A DNA stretch of 64,000 nucleotides. It comes from Denitromonas iodatirespirans (GTDB lineage Bacteria > Pseudomonadota > Gammaproteobacteria > Burkholderiales > Rhodocyclaceae). Made by a program: the position numbers and the translations under genes. The notes beneath the pieces were generated by a model. That model had not been told where the DNA came from, ran no database searches, and saw nothing but the letters and a program-made list of their open reading frames with translations. This document shows positions 10,413 to 18,693 of the stretch, piece after piece (position 1 is the stretch's first letter; each line of letters begins with the position of its first letter). The stretch lies in contig NZ_JAEKFT010000003.1 in NCBI RefSeq assembly GCF_018524365.1, positions 186,001-250,000 on the forward strand, written 5' to 3'.

Positions 10413-11944
10413 GTCCGGCCCGCCGGCGAGCGCGCTTCGAAGCGGCAATTGCGCATCATGCCGCCGTCTTCGTGCTCGAGGTTGTGGCAGTGGTACATGA
10501 AGAGCCCGGGTTCGGTGGGCGCCACCAGCAGGCGCACGCGCTCGCCGGGAAAGATCAGGAAGGTGTCCTTGAAGCCGGCGTCGACCAGCCCCTCGCGCAG
10601 GTCGGCGGGCGCATCGCCTGTGCTGCGTTCCAGGACGCGGAAGCGCACGCCGTGGATGTGCATCGGATGGGCCATCGCCATCGGGCCGCCGTCATTGGCG
10701 AAGGTCCACACCGTGCCCTCGTCGAGGGGCAGGCGCTCGTCGTCGGCGACCGCTTCCATCTTGAAGCGGCGGCCGTCGAGAAAGCCCCGCATGTGGCGAA
10801 AGGCGAGCCGGGTGTGGAGCTCGTGCCCTTCCCGCGGCGACCGGGGCGCGGGCGGCAGCCGCAACTCCTCGCCGGCAGTGCGAGCCTGCGTGCCCACGTC
10901 GAAACGCGCGACCGGCAGCGCTTCCCCCTGGCCGGGCCCCATCATGCCGCGCATCATGTCCTCCATGCCGCGGCCCATCATTCCGCCGCCCATCATCCCG
11001 CCCATCATGCCCAGGCTGGCGAACTCGCGGCTCACCAGCGCCACCTCGCTGCCGGGGCGGCGCGTGCCGAAATCTTCCAGCAGCTCGATGCGCTCGAAGG
11101 GCGCGAGCACGACGTAGGGCCGCGTCTGGATGCCTTCGGCGGCCGAGAGCAGGCCGTTGCCGCTGGCGATGACCCGCATGGGCCGGTCATCGGACCAGGC
11201 GAGCTTGTAGATGCGCGCGTTCGACGCGTTGACCAGGCGCAGCCGCCACGGCCGCGGCGCGACCCGGAACGCCGCGGCCGCCACGCCATTGACGAGCACG
11301 GTGTCGCCCAGGACGCCGTTCATGTCGTCCATCATCATCCGTTTGAACTCCAGGCGGTTGTCGCCGGCGAGGCGCCGGTCCTGGATGACGAGGGAGAGCT
11401 CATGCTCCGGCCCCGGCAGACCCCAGGCGCGCTCCTGCGCCTCGCGCACAATCAGGAGCCCCGCGAGGCCGCGATAGACCTGGGCGCCGGTGAGGCCGTG
11501 CGGATGCGGGTGATAGAGGTAGGTGCCAGCGGGGTTCGTCACCGTGAACTCGTAGACGTATTCGCCGCCGGGCCCGACGGCGAAGCGCGGATGACCATCG
11601 GCCGCCTCGGGCACGATCATGCCGTGCCAGTGGATGATGGATGGGTCGGCTAGACGATTGCGGAATTCGATCCGCACCCGCTCGCCGCGCCTGAGTTCCA
11701 GCGTCGGCCCGAGGTAGGAAGCGGACGGCCTGAGCGCGTCGGCTCGACCGCGCAGCACCTGGCCGGTGTAGCGCAGCACCGCCGTCTCGCCGCCCGGCCG
11801 GATGCGCACCGTGTCGGGCGCGGCGGTCAGCCGCAGGACGAGATCGGGTGCCGTGGCCGCCCGCGCCGTGCGCAGGGGCCACGGCGCGGCGGCAAGCCCC
11901 GCCCCGGCGGCCAGCGCCTGCAACATGTTTCGTCGTGTCCACAT
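10409..11944 (-). CDS. Periplasmic multicopper oxidase (CueO/CopA-like)
   Basis: 511 residues. An N-terminal signal with RR (TRRNMLQALAAGAGLAAA) suggests Tat export. All four copper-binding blocks are present: HWHG (105-108), HPHPHG (145-150), HPMHIHG and the C-terminal HCHNLEHEDGGMM. A Met-rich insertion (MMGGMMGGGMMGRGMEDMM, about 320-345) is typical of Cu(I)-oxidising members. Expected role: oxidation of Cu(I) to Cu(II) in the periplasm. GGAGAAACG precedes the ATG. Downstream of the CcmG-like gene on the same strand. Confidence 0.9.
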   Translation of the reverse strand: MWTRRNMLQALAAGAGLAAAPWPLRTARAATAPDLVLRLTAAPDTVRIRPGGETAVLRYTGQVLRGRADALRPSASYLGPTLELRRGERVRIEFRNRLADPSIIHWHGMIVPEAADGHPRFAVGPGGEYVYEFTVTNPAGTYLYHPHPHGLTGAQVYRGLAGLLIVREAQERAWGLPGPEHELSLVIQDRRLAGDNRLEFKRMMMDDMNGVLGDTVLVNGVAAAAFRVAPRPWRLRLVNASNARIYKLAWSDDRPMRVIASGNGLLSAAEGIQTRPYVVLAPFERIELLEDFGTRRPGSEVALVSREFASLGMMGGMMGGGMMGRGMEDMMRGMMGPGQGEALPVARFDVGTQARTAGEELRLPPAPRSPREGHELHTRLAFRHMRGFLDGRRFKMEAVADDERLPLDEGTVWTFANDGGPMAMAHPMHIHGVRFRVLERSTGDAPADLREGLVDAGFKDTFLIFPGERVRLLVAPTEPGLFMYHCHNLEHEDGGMMRNCRFEARSPAGRT

Positions 11945-11994
11945 CGTCGTTTCTCCTTGCCGGTGGCGCCTGTGGCCGTGGAATCGGCCTGGGC

Positions 11995-12579
11995 TCAGGG
12001 CTTGCCCGATCTCCGCAGGCGCTCGATCATCGGAATCAGCTGCTCGCTGACGAACTCGGGCGTGATCGGCCCGATGTGCTTGTAGGCGATGCGCCCGTCG
12101 GGGCCGATGACAAACGTCTCGGGCACGCCATACACGCCCCAGTCGATGCCCACGCGACCGTCCACATCCGCGCCGGTGCGGGTATACGGATCGCCCCATT
12201 CGGCCAGCCAGCGCGCGGCGTCGTCGGGCTGGTCCTTGTAGTTGAGCCCGTGGATGGGGACCAGCCCGCGGGCCTTTAGGTCCATGAGCACGGAATGCTC
12301 TTCGCGGCAGGCGACGCACCATGAAGCGAAGACGTTGACCAGCGACACCTCGCCCTTGCCGAGGACCGCGCTCGACAGCCCGAGCGTCCGGCCCTTGACC
12401 GGCGGCAGGTCGAACGCCGGCACCGGCTGGCCGATGAGCGGCGAAGGCACTTCGCGCGGATTCAGCGTCAGGCCGACGGCGAGCGCCACGACCAGGGCGA
12501 GGAAGACGGCAAGGGGCAATAGCGCGCGCCACCGGCTCGGCGCCGGGTGTCCGCCATGGTCGCGTGTATCGGCGCTCAT
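11995..12579 (-). CDS. CcmG/DsbE-like thiol:disulfide interchange protein
   Basis: 194 residues: one N-terminal membrane anchor (about 18-42) and a thioredoxin domain with active site WCVAC inside NVFASWCVACREEH. The CcmG-specific features GIDWGVYGVPETFVIGPDGR and KHIGPITPE are also seen. The family reduces apocytochrome c or related thiols in the periplasm. Its ATG overlaps the stop of the upstream BNR gene. Outside a ccm cluster, so it may serve a copper or cytochrome target encoded in this island. Confidence 0.88.
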   Translation of the reverse strand: MSADTRDHGGHPAPSRWRALLPLAVFLALVVALAVGLTLNPREVPSPLIGQPVPAFDLPPVKGRTLGLSSAVLGKGEVSLVNVFASWCVACREEHSVLMDLKARGLVPIHGLNYKDQPDDAARWLAEWGDPYTRTGADVDGRVGIDWGVYGVPETFVIGPDGRIAYKHIGPITPEFVSEQLIPMIERLRRSGKP

Positions 12580-13502
12580 CGCCGCTTCGCCGCCGCGCCT
12601 TCGCGGCGATCCAGGCCTTTTCCCTCGCGTGCGATCGCCTCCCAGCGCTTGCCGCCGTCGCGGCTCAGGAAGGCGCTGCGCTTGAAGGTGGCGATGGCGT
12701 ACTCGCCGCGCCGGGCTGGGTTCTGGGCGATGTACGCCACCGCATCGCCAGCGAGCGGCGGCAGGCTCACGGCACTCGCCCGGCCGCTCTTCCAGTCCAC
12801 CCGCGTGAGCGTCGGTGTGCCGTCATGACCGGCGTGCCACAGATGGGTGCCATCGAGGTCGAAGGACACCGCCAGGGCCTGCCCAGAGGCCACGTGGCGG
12901 AAGTTTTCGCCGGCGTCTACCGACAGGAAGAGGGCGTCGCGCGTCCCGACCGCCACCACCTTCGCGTCCTCGGGATGCACCGCGAGGCTCATGGGTTCGC
13001 CTTCGATGCCACGCCCGGCGGCCTGCTTCCAGGTGAAACCGTCGTTGAGCGTGTAGTGCAGGCCGGCGGTCTTCATGCGCGAGTTGCGCCCGTGGTTGAA
13101 CACATACACCGCGTTGCTGGCGTAGCCGGTGGCGAGCAGGTGGAAGTCGGACTCGCCTTCGAGACCGAGTTTCTTCCACGTCTTGCCGCCGTCGTCGCTG
13201 CGGATCAGGCCGAAGGGGTTGACCAGGCCCGAGTTCGGCGCCGGATGGCCGCTGCTGTAGAAGCGTTCGCGGGTGGCGGAGAAGCCCATGTAATCGTGTT
13301 GCGGCCCCGGCGCCTTGGACCACGCCCCGTTTTCATAGACCGCCAGGCCGTGGTGACTGGGGATGAAGAGGCGCGCGCCGTCGGCGCTCCAGGCGAGGCC
13401 GTGCACGTGGGTGAGGGTCACTTCGGCCGCCGCGCCCGGACTGCCGAGGACGAGCAGCATGGCGAGCAGGCCGGTGATGAAGGAAAAACGTTCTGGCAAC
13501 AT
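12576..13502 (-). CDS. Secreted BNR/sortilin-like beta-propeller protein (F510_1955-type)
   Basis: 308 residues with a signal peptide (about 1-27). Sialidase-type BNR repeats are visible as RSDDGGKTWKKLG, LNDGFTWKQA, SVDAGENFRHV and SRDGGKRWEAI, which build a beta-propeller. The ATG at 13502 has GGAG at good spacing. The frame is open further upstream with no stop, continuing into a cytochrome c-like remnant, so a longer fused product is possible. Such propellers occur repeatedly in copper/cytochrome gene neighbourhoods; the function is unknown. Confidence 0.82.
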   Translation of the reverse strand: MLPERFSFITGLLAMLLVLGSPGAAAEVTLTHVHGLAWSADGARLFIPSHHGLAVYENGAWSKAPGPQHDYMGFSATRERFYSSGHPAPNSGLVNPFGLIRSDDGGKTWKKLGLEGESDFHLLATGYASNAVYVFNHGRNSRMKTAGLHYTLNDGFTWKQAAGRGIEGEPMSLAVHPEDAKVVAVGTRDALFLSVDAGENFRHVASGQALAVSFDLDGTHLWHAGHDGTPTLTRVDWKSGRASAVSLPPLAGDAVAYIAQNPARRGEYAIATFKRSAFLSRDGGKRWEAIAREGKGLDRREGAAAKRR

Positions 13503-13886
13503 GAGTAAACTCCATTTGGTTGAGGAATCGGGTACGGGCGCCGGCCGGGAAACCCTCTCCCGCACGGCACCCTCGTTGGTCAGAAGGAGGCGCCGCTGCG
13601 CGGCCGACCACAGGGTCTTCAGGTCGTCGACCACGGCGCGGATTTCCGCCGGAGACAGGATTTGTCCGAACGCCAGCATGGTGAGCCGCTCGGTCTTGTT
13701 GAACGGATCACGCCAGCCGTCGCGAACGATCCGGTAGAGCATCCCGTCCGCATGCTTCCAGGTGTGACCTTCGTGGATGTGCGGCGCCGCCGGCATTTCC
13801 CCGCGTGCGTCGGGTTCGCGCCAGGCGAGCGCGCCCAGGCGCCCCAGCGCCGCACGCCTGTCGAGGGCGGCCGCTGGTTCGTCCAT
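13503..13886 (-). pseudogene. Cytochrome c C-terminal remnant without heme motif, in frame with the next gene
   Basis: From ATG 13886 (GGAGG 10 bases upstream) the frame encodes WREPDARGEMPAAPHIHEGH, TWKHADGMLYRIVRDGW and LAFGQILSPAEIRAVVDDLK. This is the C-terminal half of a class I cytochrome c; the axial-Met 'MPAFG' motif has become MLAFG. The CxxCH segment that should stand just before WREPD is absent in all three frames. No stop separates this segment from the BNR protein, so translation from 13886 would give a 436-residue fusion. I read it as a truncated gene whose stop was lost. Confidence 0.65.
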
Positions 13887-13888
13887 GC

Positions 13889-14239
13889 TCACTTTGCCTC
13901 CTTGACCTGATCGGCATAGCGGGCGGCGATCTCGCCGACCTTCTGCATGATCTCGGCCTGCATCTTGAGCTGCAGCTTGTCGTTGCCGGGAGGCAGCTGC
14001 GGCACCAGAGCGCCCGTCATGCCAGCTCCGCCCATCATCTTCTGGCAGTGCTGCATCATGTTCATTATGCCCATCATGCCGCCCTGACCCATCATGCCGT
14101 CCTGACCCATCATCCCCGGGTTCATCGGCATCCCACCCATGCCCCCGGCACCGGACTGTTGTTCCTGGGCCGCCAACGCGAGCCCGCCCGACACCAGGAG
14201 TGCGGTCAGCACCCCGATCACTACACATTTCTTGCTCAT
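13889..14239 (-). CDS. Small secreted Met-rich protein
   Basis: 116 residues: signal peptide (about 1-24), then a Gly/Met-rich stretch (GGMGGMPMNPGMMGQDGMMG ... MMGIMNMMQHCQKMMGGAG) and a helical tail (LQLKMQAEIMQKVGEIAARY). Methionine clusters of this kind bind Cu(I). Placed among copper genes, it is probably a periplasmic copper-binding or buffering protein. No named family recognised. Confidence 0.75.
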   Translation of the reverse strand: MSKKCVVIGVLTALLVSGGLALAAQEQQSGAGGMGGMPMNPGMMGQDGMMGQGGMMGIMNMMQHCQKMMGGAGMTGALVPQLPPGNDKLQLKMQAEIMQKVGEIAARYADQVKEAK

Positions 14240-14306
14240 TTCAAGCTCCTTTGTCGAAAACGAGGGGCCGCGAGCTTCGCCGCTGCCCTTGAAAAACCCG
14301 CGCGCT

Positions 14307-15050
14307 TCAGCCGATGCGTCCGAGCACGGGGAACTGCTCCAGCAGCCAGTAGCTGAACGCCGTCAGCTGACCGGTCATCATTGCCACGCCCATCGCCACC
14401 ATCACCAGGCCGGCGACCACCTGCAGCGGGCGTCCGGCGTGGCGCAGCGTCTTGAGCCGGCCGACCATCTCGCGCATGAACACCGCCGAGAGCACGAAGG
14501 GCACACCCAGCCCGAGGGCGTAGGCCGCCAGCAGCGACACACCGCCTGAAACGGAGCCCTGCATCGCGCTGGCGGTCAGGATCACCCCCAGCACCGGGCC
14601 GATGCACGGCGTCCAGCCGAAGCCAAAGGCGATGCCGAGCACCAGCGCGGAGGCCGGATGCCCGCTCGCCAGATGCGGGTGGAAGCGCAGGTCGCGGTGG
14701 AACCACGACACGTGGCGGAACAACCCGAGCATGAACAGCCCGAAGCCGATCACAATGGCGCCGCCGACCAGGCCGGCTTCGTGGCGGTAGCGCAGCAGCA
14801 GCTGGCCGAGCGCGGTGGCGCTCGCCCCCAGGGCGATGAACACCGCGGAGAAGCCCAGCACGAAAAACAGGCTCATCACCCCGGCGTGGAGGCGGCTGCG
14901 GGCGTCGACGTCGACTTGCGTGCCGTGCATCGAGTGTCCTGCCATGTACGAGACATAGGCAGGCACCAGCGGCAGCACGCAGGGCGACAGGAAGGAGATC
15001 AGGCCGGCTGCGGCAGCGCCGGCGAGTCCGAGGGTGGGGGCGTCGATCAT
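14307..15050 (-). CDS. ccdA: CcdA/DsbD-type membrane thiol-electron transporter
   Basis: 247 residues, six predicted membrane helices, with the two conserved Cys-Pro motifs ISFLSPCVLPLVPAYVSY (helix 1) and GWTPCIGPVLG (helix 4) that carry reducing power across the inner membrane. It would supply electrons from cytoplasmic thioredoxin to the TlpA, CcmG-like and SCO proteins encoded on either side. Confidence 0.92.
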   Translation of the reverse strand: MIDAPTLGLAGAAAAGLISFLSPCVLPLVPAYVSYMAGHSMHGTQVDVDARSRLHAGVMSLFFVLGFSAVFIALGASATALGQLLLRYRHEAGLVGGAIVIGFGLFMLGLFRHVSWFHRDLRFHPHLASGHPASALVLGIAFGFGWTPCIGPVLGVILTASAMQGSVSGGVSLLAAYALGLGVPFVLSAVFMREMVGRLKTLRHAGRPLQVVAGLVMVAMGVAMMTGQLTAFSYWLLEQFPVLGRIG

Positions 15051-15068
15051 GGCGGCTCGCGGAGGCGC

Positions 15069-15203
15069 TCACTTTCCGGTGCCGAGCACGCGCTCGACGG
15101 CGGCCCGCAGCGCAGTGGGCGGCTGCGCGCCGACCACCCATTCGGTGGCGCCGCCAAGCGCCTGCACGGCGGCATCGAATCGCTGAACTCTCGTGTTTTC
15201 CAT
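15069..15203 (-). CDS. Small protein of unknown function (44 aa)
   Basis: A 44-residue frame (MENTRVQRFDAAVQALGG ... AAVERVLGTGK) between the TlpA and ccdA genes, preceded by GGAGAGA at good spacing, with 13- and 18-base gaps to its neighbours. Predicted helical, no membrane segment or Cys. I do not recognise it. The tight packing in the operon supports a real gene. Confidence 0.55.
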   Translation of the reverse strand: MENTRVQRFDAAVQALGGATEWVVGAQPPTALRAAVERVLGTGK

Positions 15204-15216
15204 TTGTATCTCTCCT

Positions 15217-15807
15217 TTACGATTTGTCATGGTTGGTCGCGCCAGCGGTGCCGGCCTCGACCGCCTCGCGGAGCTGCTCGACCATCTCCGGCGCATCCCA
15301 CTCGGCCGGCCCCACGCGCCGCCAGCGCTCGCGGCCGTCGCGGTCGACCAGCACGGTGGTGGGAATGCCGACGGCGCCGAGGGTGTCGGTGACCCGCGTC
15401 GAGGGGTCGATGTAGATCGCCAGCCGGCCGATGCCGTACTCGCGGTAGAAGTCGCGCACGGCTTGGGTGCTGTTGTCGATGGACAAGGCCACCACCTCGA
15501 AGCCGGGGCCGCCGAGCGTCGCCTGCAGGCGGTCGAGCGAGGGCATCTCCTTGCGGCAGGGCACGCACCAGGTGGCCCACAGGTTGAGCAGCACCACGCG
15601 GCCATGGAAATCGGCCAGCGTGCGGGGTGCCCCGTCGCCATCCTCGAAGCGGATCTCGGGGAGCTGCGCCGATGCGCGCGGCGCGTCCGCGTCCACGGCG
15701 ACCTGCCGGAAGCCGTGCAGATCCGCGATGACGGCGACGGTGAGCGCGGCGATCACGCCGGCGATCACCAGGCCGCGGCGATTCGCGAAGCCCGTCGTCA
15801 TGGGCAC
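15217..15807 (-). CDS. TlpA-family thiol:disulfide reductase
   Basis: 196 residues: membrane anchor (about 11-30), thioredoxin fold with WATWCVPCRKEMPSL and the cis-Pro loop GAVGIPTTVLVDRDGR. Such proteins keep the cysteines of SCO1 or the CuA site of cytochrome oxidase reduced. The start overlaps the end of the cytochrome gene by 10 bases, so the two are co-translated; a second ATG two codons on is equally possible. Confidence 0.9.
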   Translation of the reverse strand: MPMTTGFANRRGLVIAGVIAALTVAVIADLHGFRQVAVDADAPRASAQLPEIRFEDGDGAPRTLADFHGRVVLLNLWATWCVPCRKEMPSLDRLQATLGGPGFEVVALSIDNSTQAVRDFYREYGIGRLAIYIDPSTRVTDTLGAVGIPTTVLVDRDGRERWRRVGPAEWDAPEMVEQLREAVEAGTAGATNHDKS

Positions 15808-16463
15808 GCATCCCGGATGAAGGCGGAGATCTCCTGCGGCGCGGAAAACACTACCTGCGCGCGGTCGCCGCCCATGCCGGCACCGACGATCACCGGCTCG
15901 CCGTGGCGCGGGCCGCGCGCAGAGGAATCGGTCTTGAAGCGCAGGTTGAACTCCCAGAACGGGAAGATCGCACCGTCCCCAAGGGTCACGCGGTAGGTGT
16001 CGCCGCAGTGGCCGATGGCGCGCACCCGCTGGCCCGTGTCGACCGCCTTGAGGTCCGGCAGGGCGCGTGTCTTCGGTGGCGCGAGCTTGCCCGCGGAGAC
16101 CGCGCGCAGGTAGGCGATCAGGTCGGCGCGGGCGGGGGCCTCAGGCAGGCCGCGGAAGCGCATCGCGTTGCCGGGGATGACGGCGGCCGGATCGCGCAGC
16201 CAGGCATCCAGCGCCTCCTCGTCCCACACCACGGTCGACTGGCGCAGCGCCTCGGAGTAGCGGGCAAAGCCCTCCACGGTGCCGGCGCGGCGGCCGAACA
16301 CCGTGGCCAGGCTGGGGCCGGTGCGGTGCTCGCCGGCCACCAGCGAATGGCAGGCGGCGCAGGCGCGAAAGGCCTGCGCGCCGCTTTCGGCGTCGCCGGC
16401 CGCGTGGGCGAGCAGCGGGGCACCGAGCGCGGCCAGCGCCGTCAGGGTACGCAAGATGGTCAT
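15798..16463 (-). CDS. Cytochrome c with unusual C-terminal domain
   Basis: 221 residues. Signal peptide (about 1-21), then a class I cytochrome c (heme site CAACH at 35-39; GPSLATVFGRRAG; axial Met in GNAMRF; ADLIAYLRA). After about residue 135 comes a further domain of about 80 residues (IGHCGDTYRVTLGDG, FPFWEFNLRFKTD, GEPVIVGAGMGGDRAQVVF, ending FIRDACP) with two cysteines, not part of standard class I cytochromes. I do not recognise it. The ATG at 16463 was preferred because it begins the signal peptide; an in-frame ATG at 16502 adds a Pro-rich leader. Confidence 0.8.
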   Translation of the reverse strand: MTILRTLTALAALGAPLLAHAAGDAESGAQAFRACAACHSLVAGEHRTGPSLATVFGRRAGTVEGFARYSEALRQSTVVWDEEALDAWLRDPAAVIPGNAMRFRGLPEAPARADLIAYLRAVSAGKLAPPKTRALPDLKAVDTGQRVRAIGHCGDTYRVTLGDGAIFPFWEFNLRFKTDSSARGPRHGEPVIVGAGMGGDRAQVVFSAPQEISAFIRDACP

Positions 16464-16498
16464 TTCGGAGGTCTCCTCGGTAGGGGGGGGTGAGTTCA

Positions 16499-17098
16499 TC
16501 ACTGCAGCAGGATCCGCAGGTCGTGGGCGATCACCTGCGCCGCGGTTTTGCCGCGGAAATACAGGCGCAGCCGCCCCTGCGGGTCGAAGGCGAGGACCGC
16601 GGCCTGGTGGTCGACGGTGTAGAAGCCCGACGCGTCGGGCGCCTGGCGGGCGAAGAACAGCTTGAAGTCCCCGGCGGTGCGTGCCACCTCGGCCTCGCTG
16701 CCACGCAGGCCGAGGAAATCCGGGTGAAACGCCGGCACGTACTGCCCGAGCACCGCAGCGGTGTCGCGCGCCGGGTCCAGGGTCACGAACAGCCCCTGGA
16801 CGCGCGCGCCGTCTTCGCCGAGCAGTTCGACCGCTCGCGCCATCTTCGCCAGCGTCGTCGGGCAGGCGTCGGGGCAGTGGGTGTAGCCGAAGAACAGCAG
16901 CACCGCCTTGCCGCGAAAGTCGGCGAGGGTGCGCGGCCTGCCGGTGTGGTCGCCGAGGCGAAAGTCGCGGCCCCAGTCCACGCCGGTGATGTCGGTGCCC
17001 TGGAAGGGTTCCTGCTTCTCCGCGCAGGATGGCAGCGCCAGCGTCAACGCCAGCAGGCCGCCGGCGCGCAGCAGCAGGCGACGGCGCGCCTCATTCAT
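16499..17098 (-). CDS. SCO1/SenC copper chaperone lipoprotein
   Basis: 199 residues. The N-terminus ends in LALPSC, a lipobox, so it is probably membrane-anchored at C25. The thioredoxin-like fold carries the Cu(I)-binding CPDAC (C75, C79) in FFGYTHCPDACP and the third ligand H164 in FYTVDHQAAV. SCO proteins insert copper into the CuA site of cytochrome oxidase. Overlaps the PCuAC gene by 8 bases, and the two functions act in the same delivery chain. Confidence 0.92.
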   Translation of the reverse strand: MNEARRRLLLRAGGLLALTLALPSCAEKQEPFQGTDITGVDWGRDFRLGDHTGRPRTLADFRGKAVLLFFGYTHCPDACPTTLAKMARAVELLGEDGARVQGLFVTLDPARDTAAVLGQYVPAFHPDFLGLRGSEAEVARTAGDFKLFFARQAPDASGFYTVDHQAAVLAFDPQGRLRLYFRGKTAAQVIAHDLRILLQ

Positions 17099-17555
17099 GG
17101 CCGCTCCCGTGCCGCCAGTCCACCACCGGCAGCGTCACCGTCACCACACGGCTGGCGCCGCCGGGCTCGCGCACGGTGAGGCGCAGCGCCACGGTGCCGC
17201 CGGGGTGCAGCGGCTGCGACAGGCCGGTGAACATCAGGTGCACGCCGCCGGGGACGAGGCGCAGCGCGCGTCCGGCGGTGAGTTCGAGTTCGTCGACGCG
17301 GCGCATGCGCATCACCTCGCCGTCCATCGACATGCGGTGGAAGCTCACCGAGGCGGCCGCGTCGGAGGCGGCAGCCACCACCCGGGCAGCCACCGGGCTT
17401 TCCATCGTCAGGTAGGCCGCGGCCACGCGCTGCCCCGGCACCGTGGCCAGAATCCGCGCATCGCGCACCGCGAGCGTCTCTGCAGCGGCGGCCGGCAGCG
17501 CTAGCGCCAGTGCGCCGAGCAGGGCCGCCATTGTTCCCCTTGCTTGCATCGTCAT
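17091..17555 (-). CDS. PCu(A)C periplasmic copper chaperone
   Basis: 154 residues: signal peptide (about 1-24) and the PCuAC cupredoxin-like fold with the ligand pattern H/M: FHRMSMDGEVMRMR and, later, VPGGVHLMF. Members collect Cu(I) in the periplasm and pass it to SCO1 or directly to cytochrome oxidase. First gene of the run that continues through SCO1, cytochrome c and TlpA. Confidence 0.9.
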   Translation of the reverse strand: MTMQARGTMAALLGALALALPAAAAETLAVRDARILATVPGQRVAAAYLTMESPVAARVVAAASDAAASVSFHRMSMDGEVMRMRRVDELELTAGRALRLVPGGVHLMFTGLSQPLHPGGTVALRLTVREPGGASRVVTVTLPVVDWRHGSGHE

Positions 17556-17752
17556 GCCATCTCCTCGCTGCCGCGTCCGCGCGCAAAACGCCGTTGCGGT
17601 GGCATCGAACCTGTCGAACCTGGATTGATCGCTTGGATGTGCCCGAGCGCGCGGTCAGCCATGGAATCCATGGTTGAACCGGGTTCAGGGCGAGCGGAAC
17701 GCCTCCGGCGGACGCATCGCGCGTGCCGCAGGGGCGTTTCGCCAGGGACGGG

Positions 17753-18112
17753 TCAGCGGCTGCGGGGTGGCCGCCAGATTCCGGCGGGACTGCGAGAGAG
17801 CAGGGGGGTTGGGGTGAAGGCGACGATCGTCGCGGGCGCGGTGTGCGCCTGCGCCGTTGCGGGCAGGTACGGGGGATGGATGCTGCCGGCCTTGCACTGC
17901 TGGCCAGGCTTGCACGGCGTGCGCTTGGTCGGCTCCGAGGATGCATCGTCGTCCGACTCGGCGCTCGCGCAGCAGTCGTTCCCGATCTGGCCCGCCTGCG
18001 CCACCGCCTCGACCTGCATCGGGCAGGCGTCCGGCAGCCCGAGCGCCGCCCACGCGTACACGGGCAGCGTGACGATCAGCAGCAGGGCAATCAGTCGTCG
18101 GATGAGATGCAT
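17753..18112 (-). CDS. Secreted Cys-rich protein, paralogue of the one at 24954-25310
   Basis: 119 residues: signal peptide/helix (IRRLIALLLIVTLPVYAWAA), then LPDACPMQ, a CC pair (GNDCCASAES), TPCKPGQQCK and a C-terminal tail ending AGIWRPPRSR. Six cysteines in the mature part. Shares the order of all these motifs with the protein upstream of cusC. I do not recognise a characterised family; the metal-type Cys pattern and location suggest periplasmic copper binding. Confidence 0.72.
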   Translation of the reverse strand: MHLIRRLIALLLIVTLPVYAWAALGLPDACPMQVEAVAQAGQIGNDCCASAESDDDASSEPTKRTPCKPGQQCKAGSIHPPYLPATAQAHTAPATIVAFTPTPLLSRSPAGIWRPPRSR

Positions 18113-18266
18113 GGCTTAAGGACGGATCGGTATTGTTCGAAGATTCTACGCCGGCATTCTGGATGCAGCGCCCGGGGCGAGCATCGCACAGTCGGGTTCC
18201 AGTATGTGCGACGCCCGGCGAGGCCGGAAGTTCAACAAGCGAACCGCCGACCCCGCCTCTGGGGCC

Positions 18267-18641
18267 TCAGCGCACGACGGTCACCACGTAGCCGGCGCCC
18301 TCCTTGACGAAGTCGAACGTCACCTGCGCGCCGACGGCGAGCTTGTCCAGCAGCGCCTTGTCCTTGACCTTGAAGCCCATGGTCATGGCCGGCCATTCGA
18401 GGCTCGCTACCGGCCCGTGGGCCAGGGTGACCATGCCATTGACGGCATCGACCTTCTTCACCGTGCCGCTGGCATGGTGGACCTGACCCTGGGTGGCGCC
18501 CATCGGCATGTCCTTCATGGGCATGGCCTTGTCGCCGCCCATCGGCATCCCCTTCATGTCTTCCATCTTCTGCTGGGCCAGCGCGGCGCCGGCACCGAGG
18601 GTCAGGGCGACGGACAGGGCGAGTTTCGTGATGTGTTTCAT
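18267..18641 (-). CDS. cusF: CusF-like periplasmic copper chaperone
   Basis: 124 residues. Signal peptide (about 1-22), a Met-rich linker (MEDMKGMPMGGDKAMPMKDM), then a small OB-fold with the CusF copper site: His in LAHGPVASLEW and the WPAMTM motif that binds Cu(I)/Ag(I) through Met, Met, His with Trp capping. Hands copper to the CusB/CusA pump encoded just upstream on the same strand. Confidence 0.9.
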   Translation of the reverse strand: MKHITKLALSVALTLGAGAALAQQKMEDMKGMPMGGDKAMPMKDMPMGATQGQVHHASGTVKKVDAVNGMVTLAHGPVASLEWPAMTMGFKVKDKALLDKLAVGAQVTFDFVKEGAGYVVTVVR

Positions 18642-18693
18642 GTGTACTTCCTTTGCTTGCGGTTGAAAAAAAAGTGTGCCGGCGCATCCACGT

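Noticed and set aside
10079-11653. A 524-codon plus-strand frame opposite the multicopper oxidase
   Set aside because: The minus-strand frame contains all copper motifs; this one has none.
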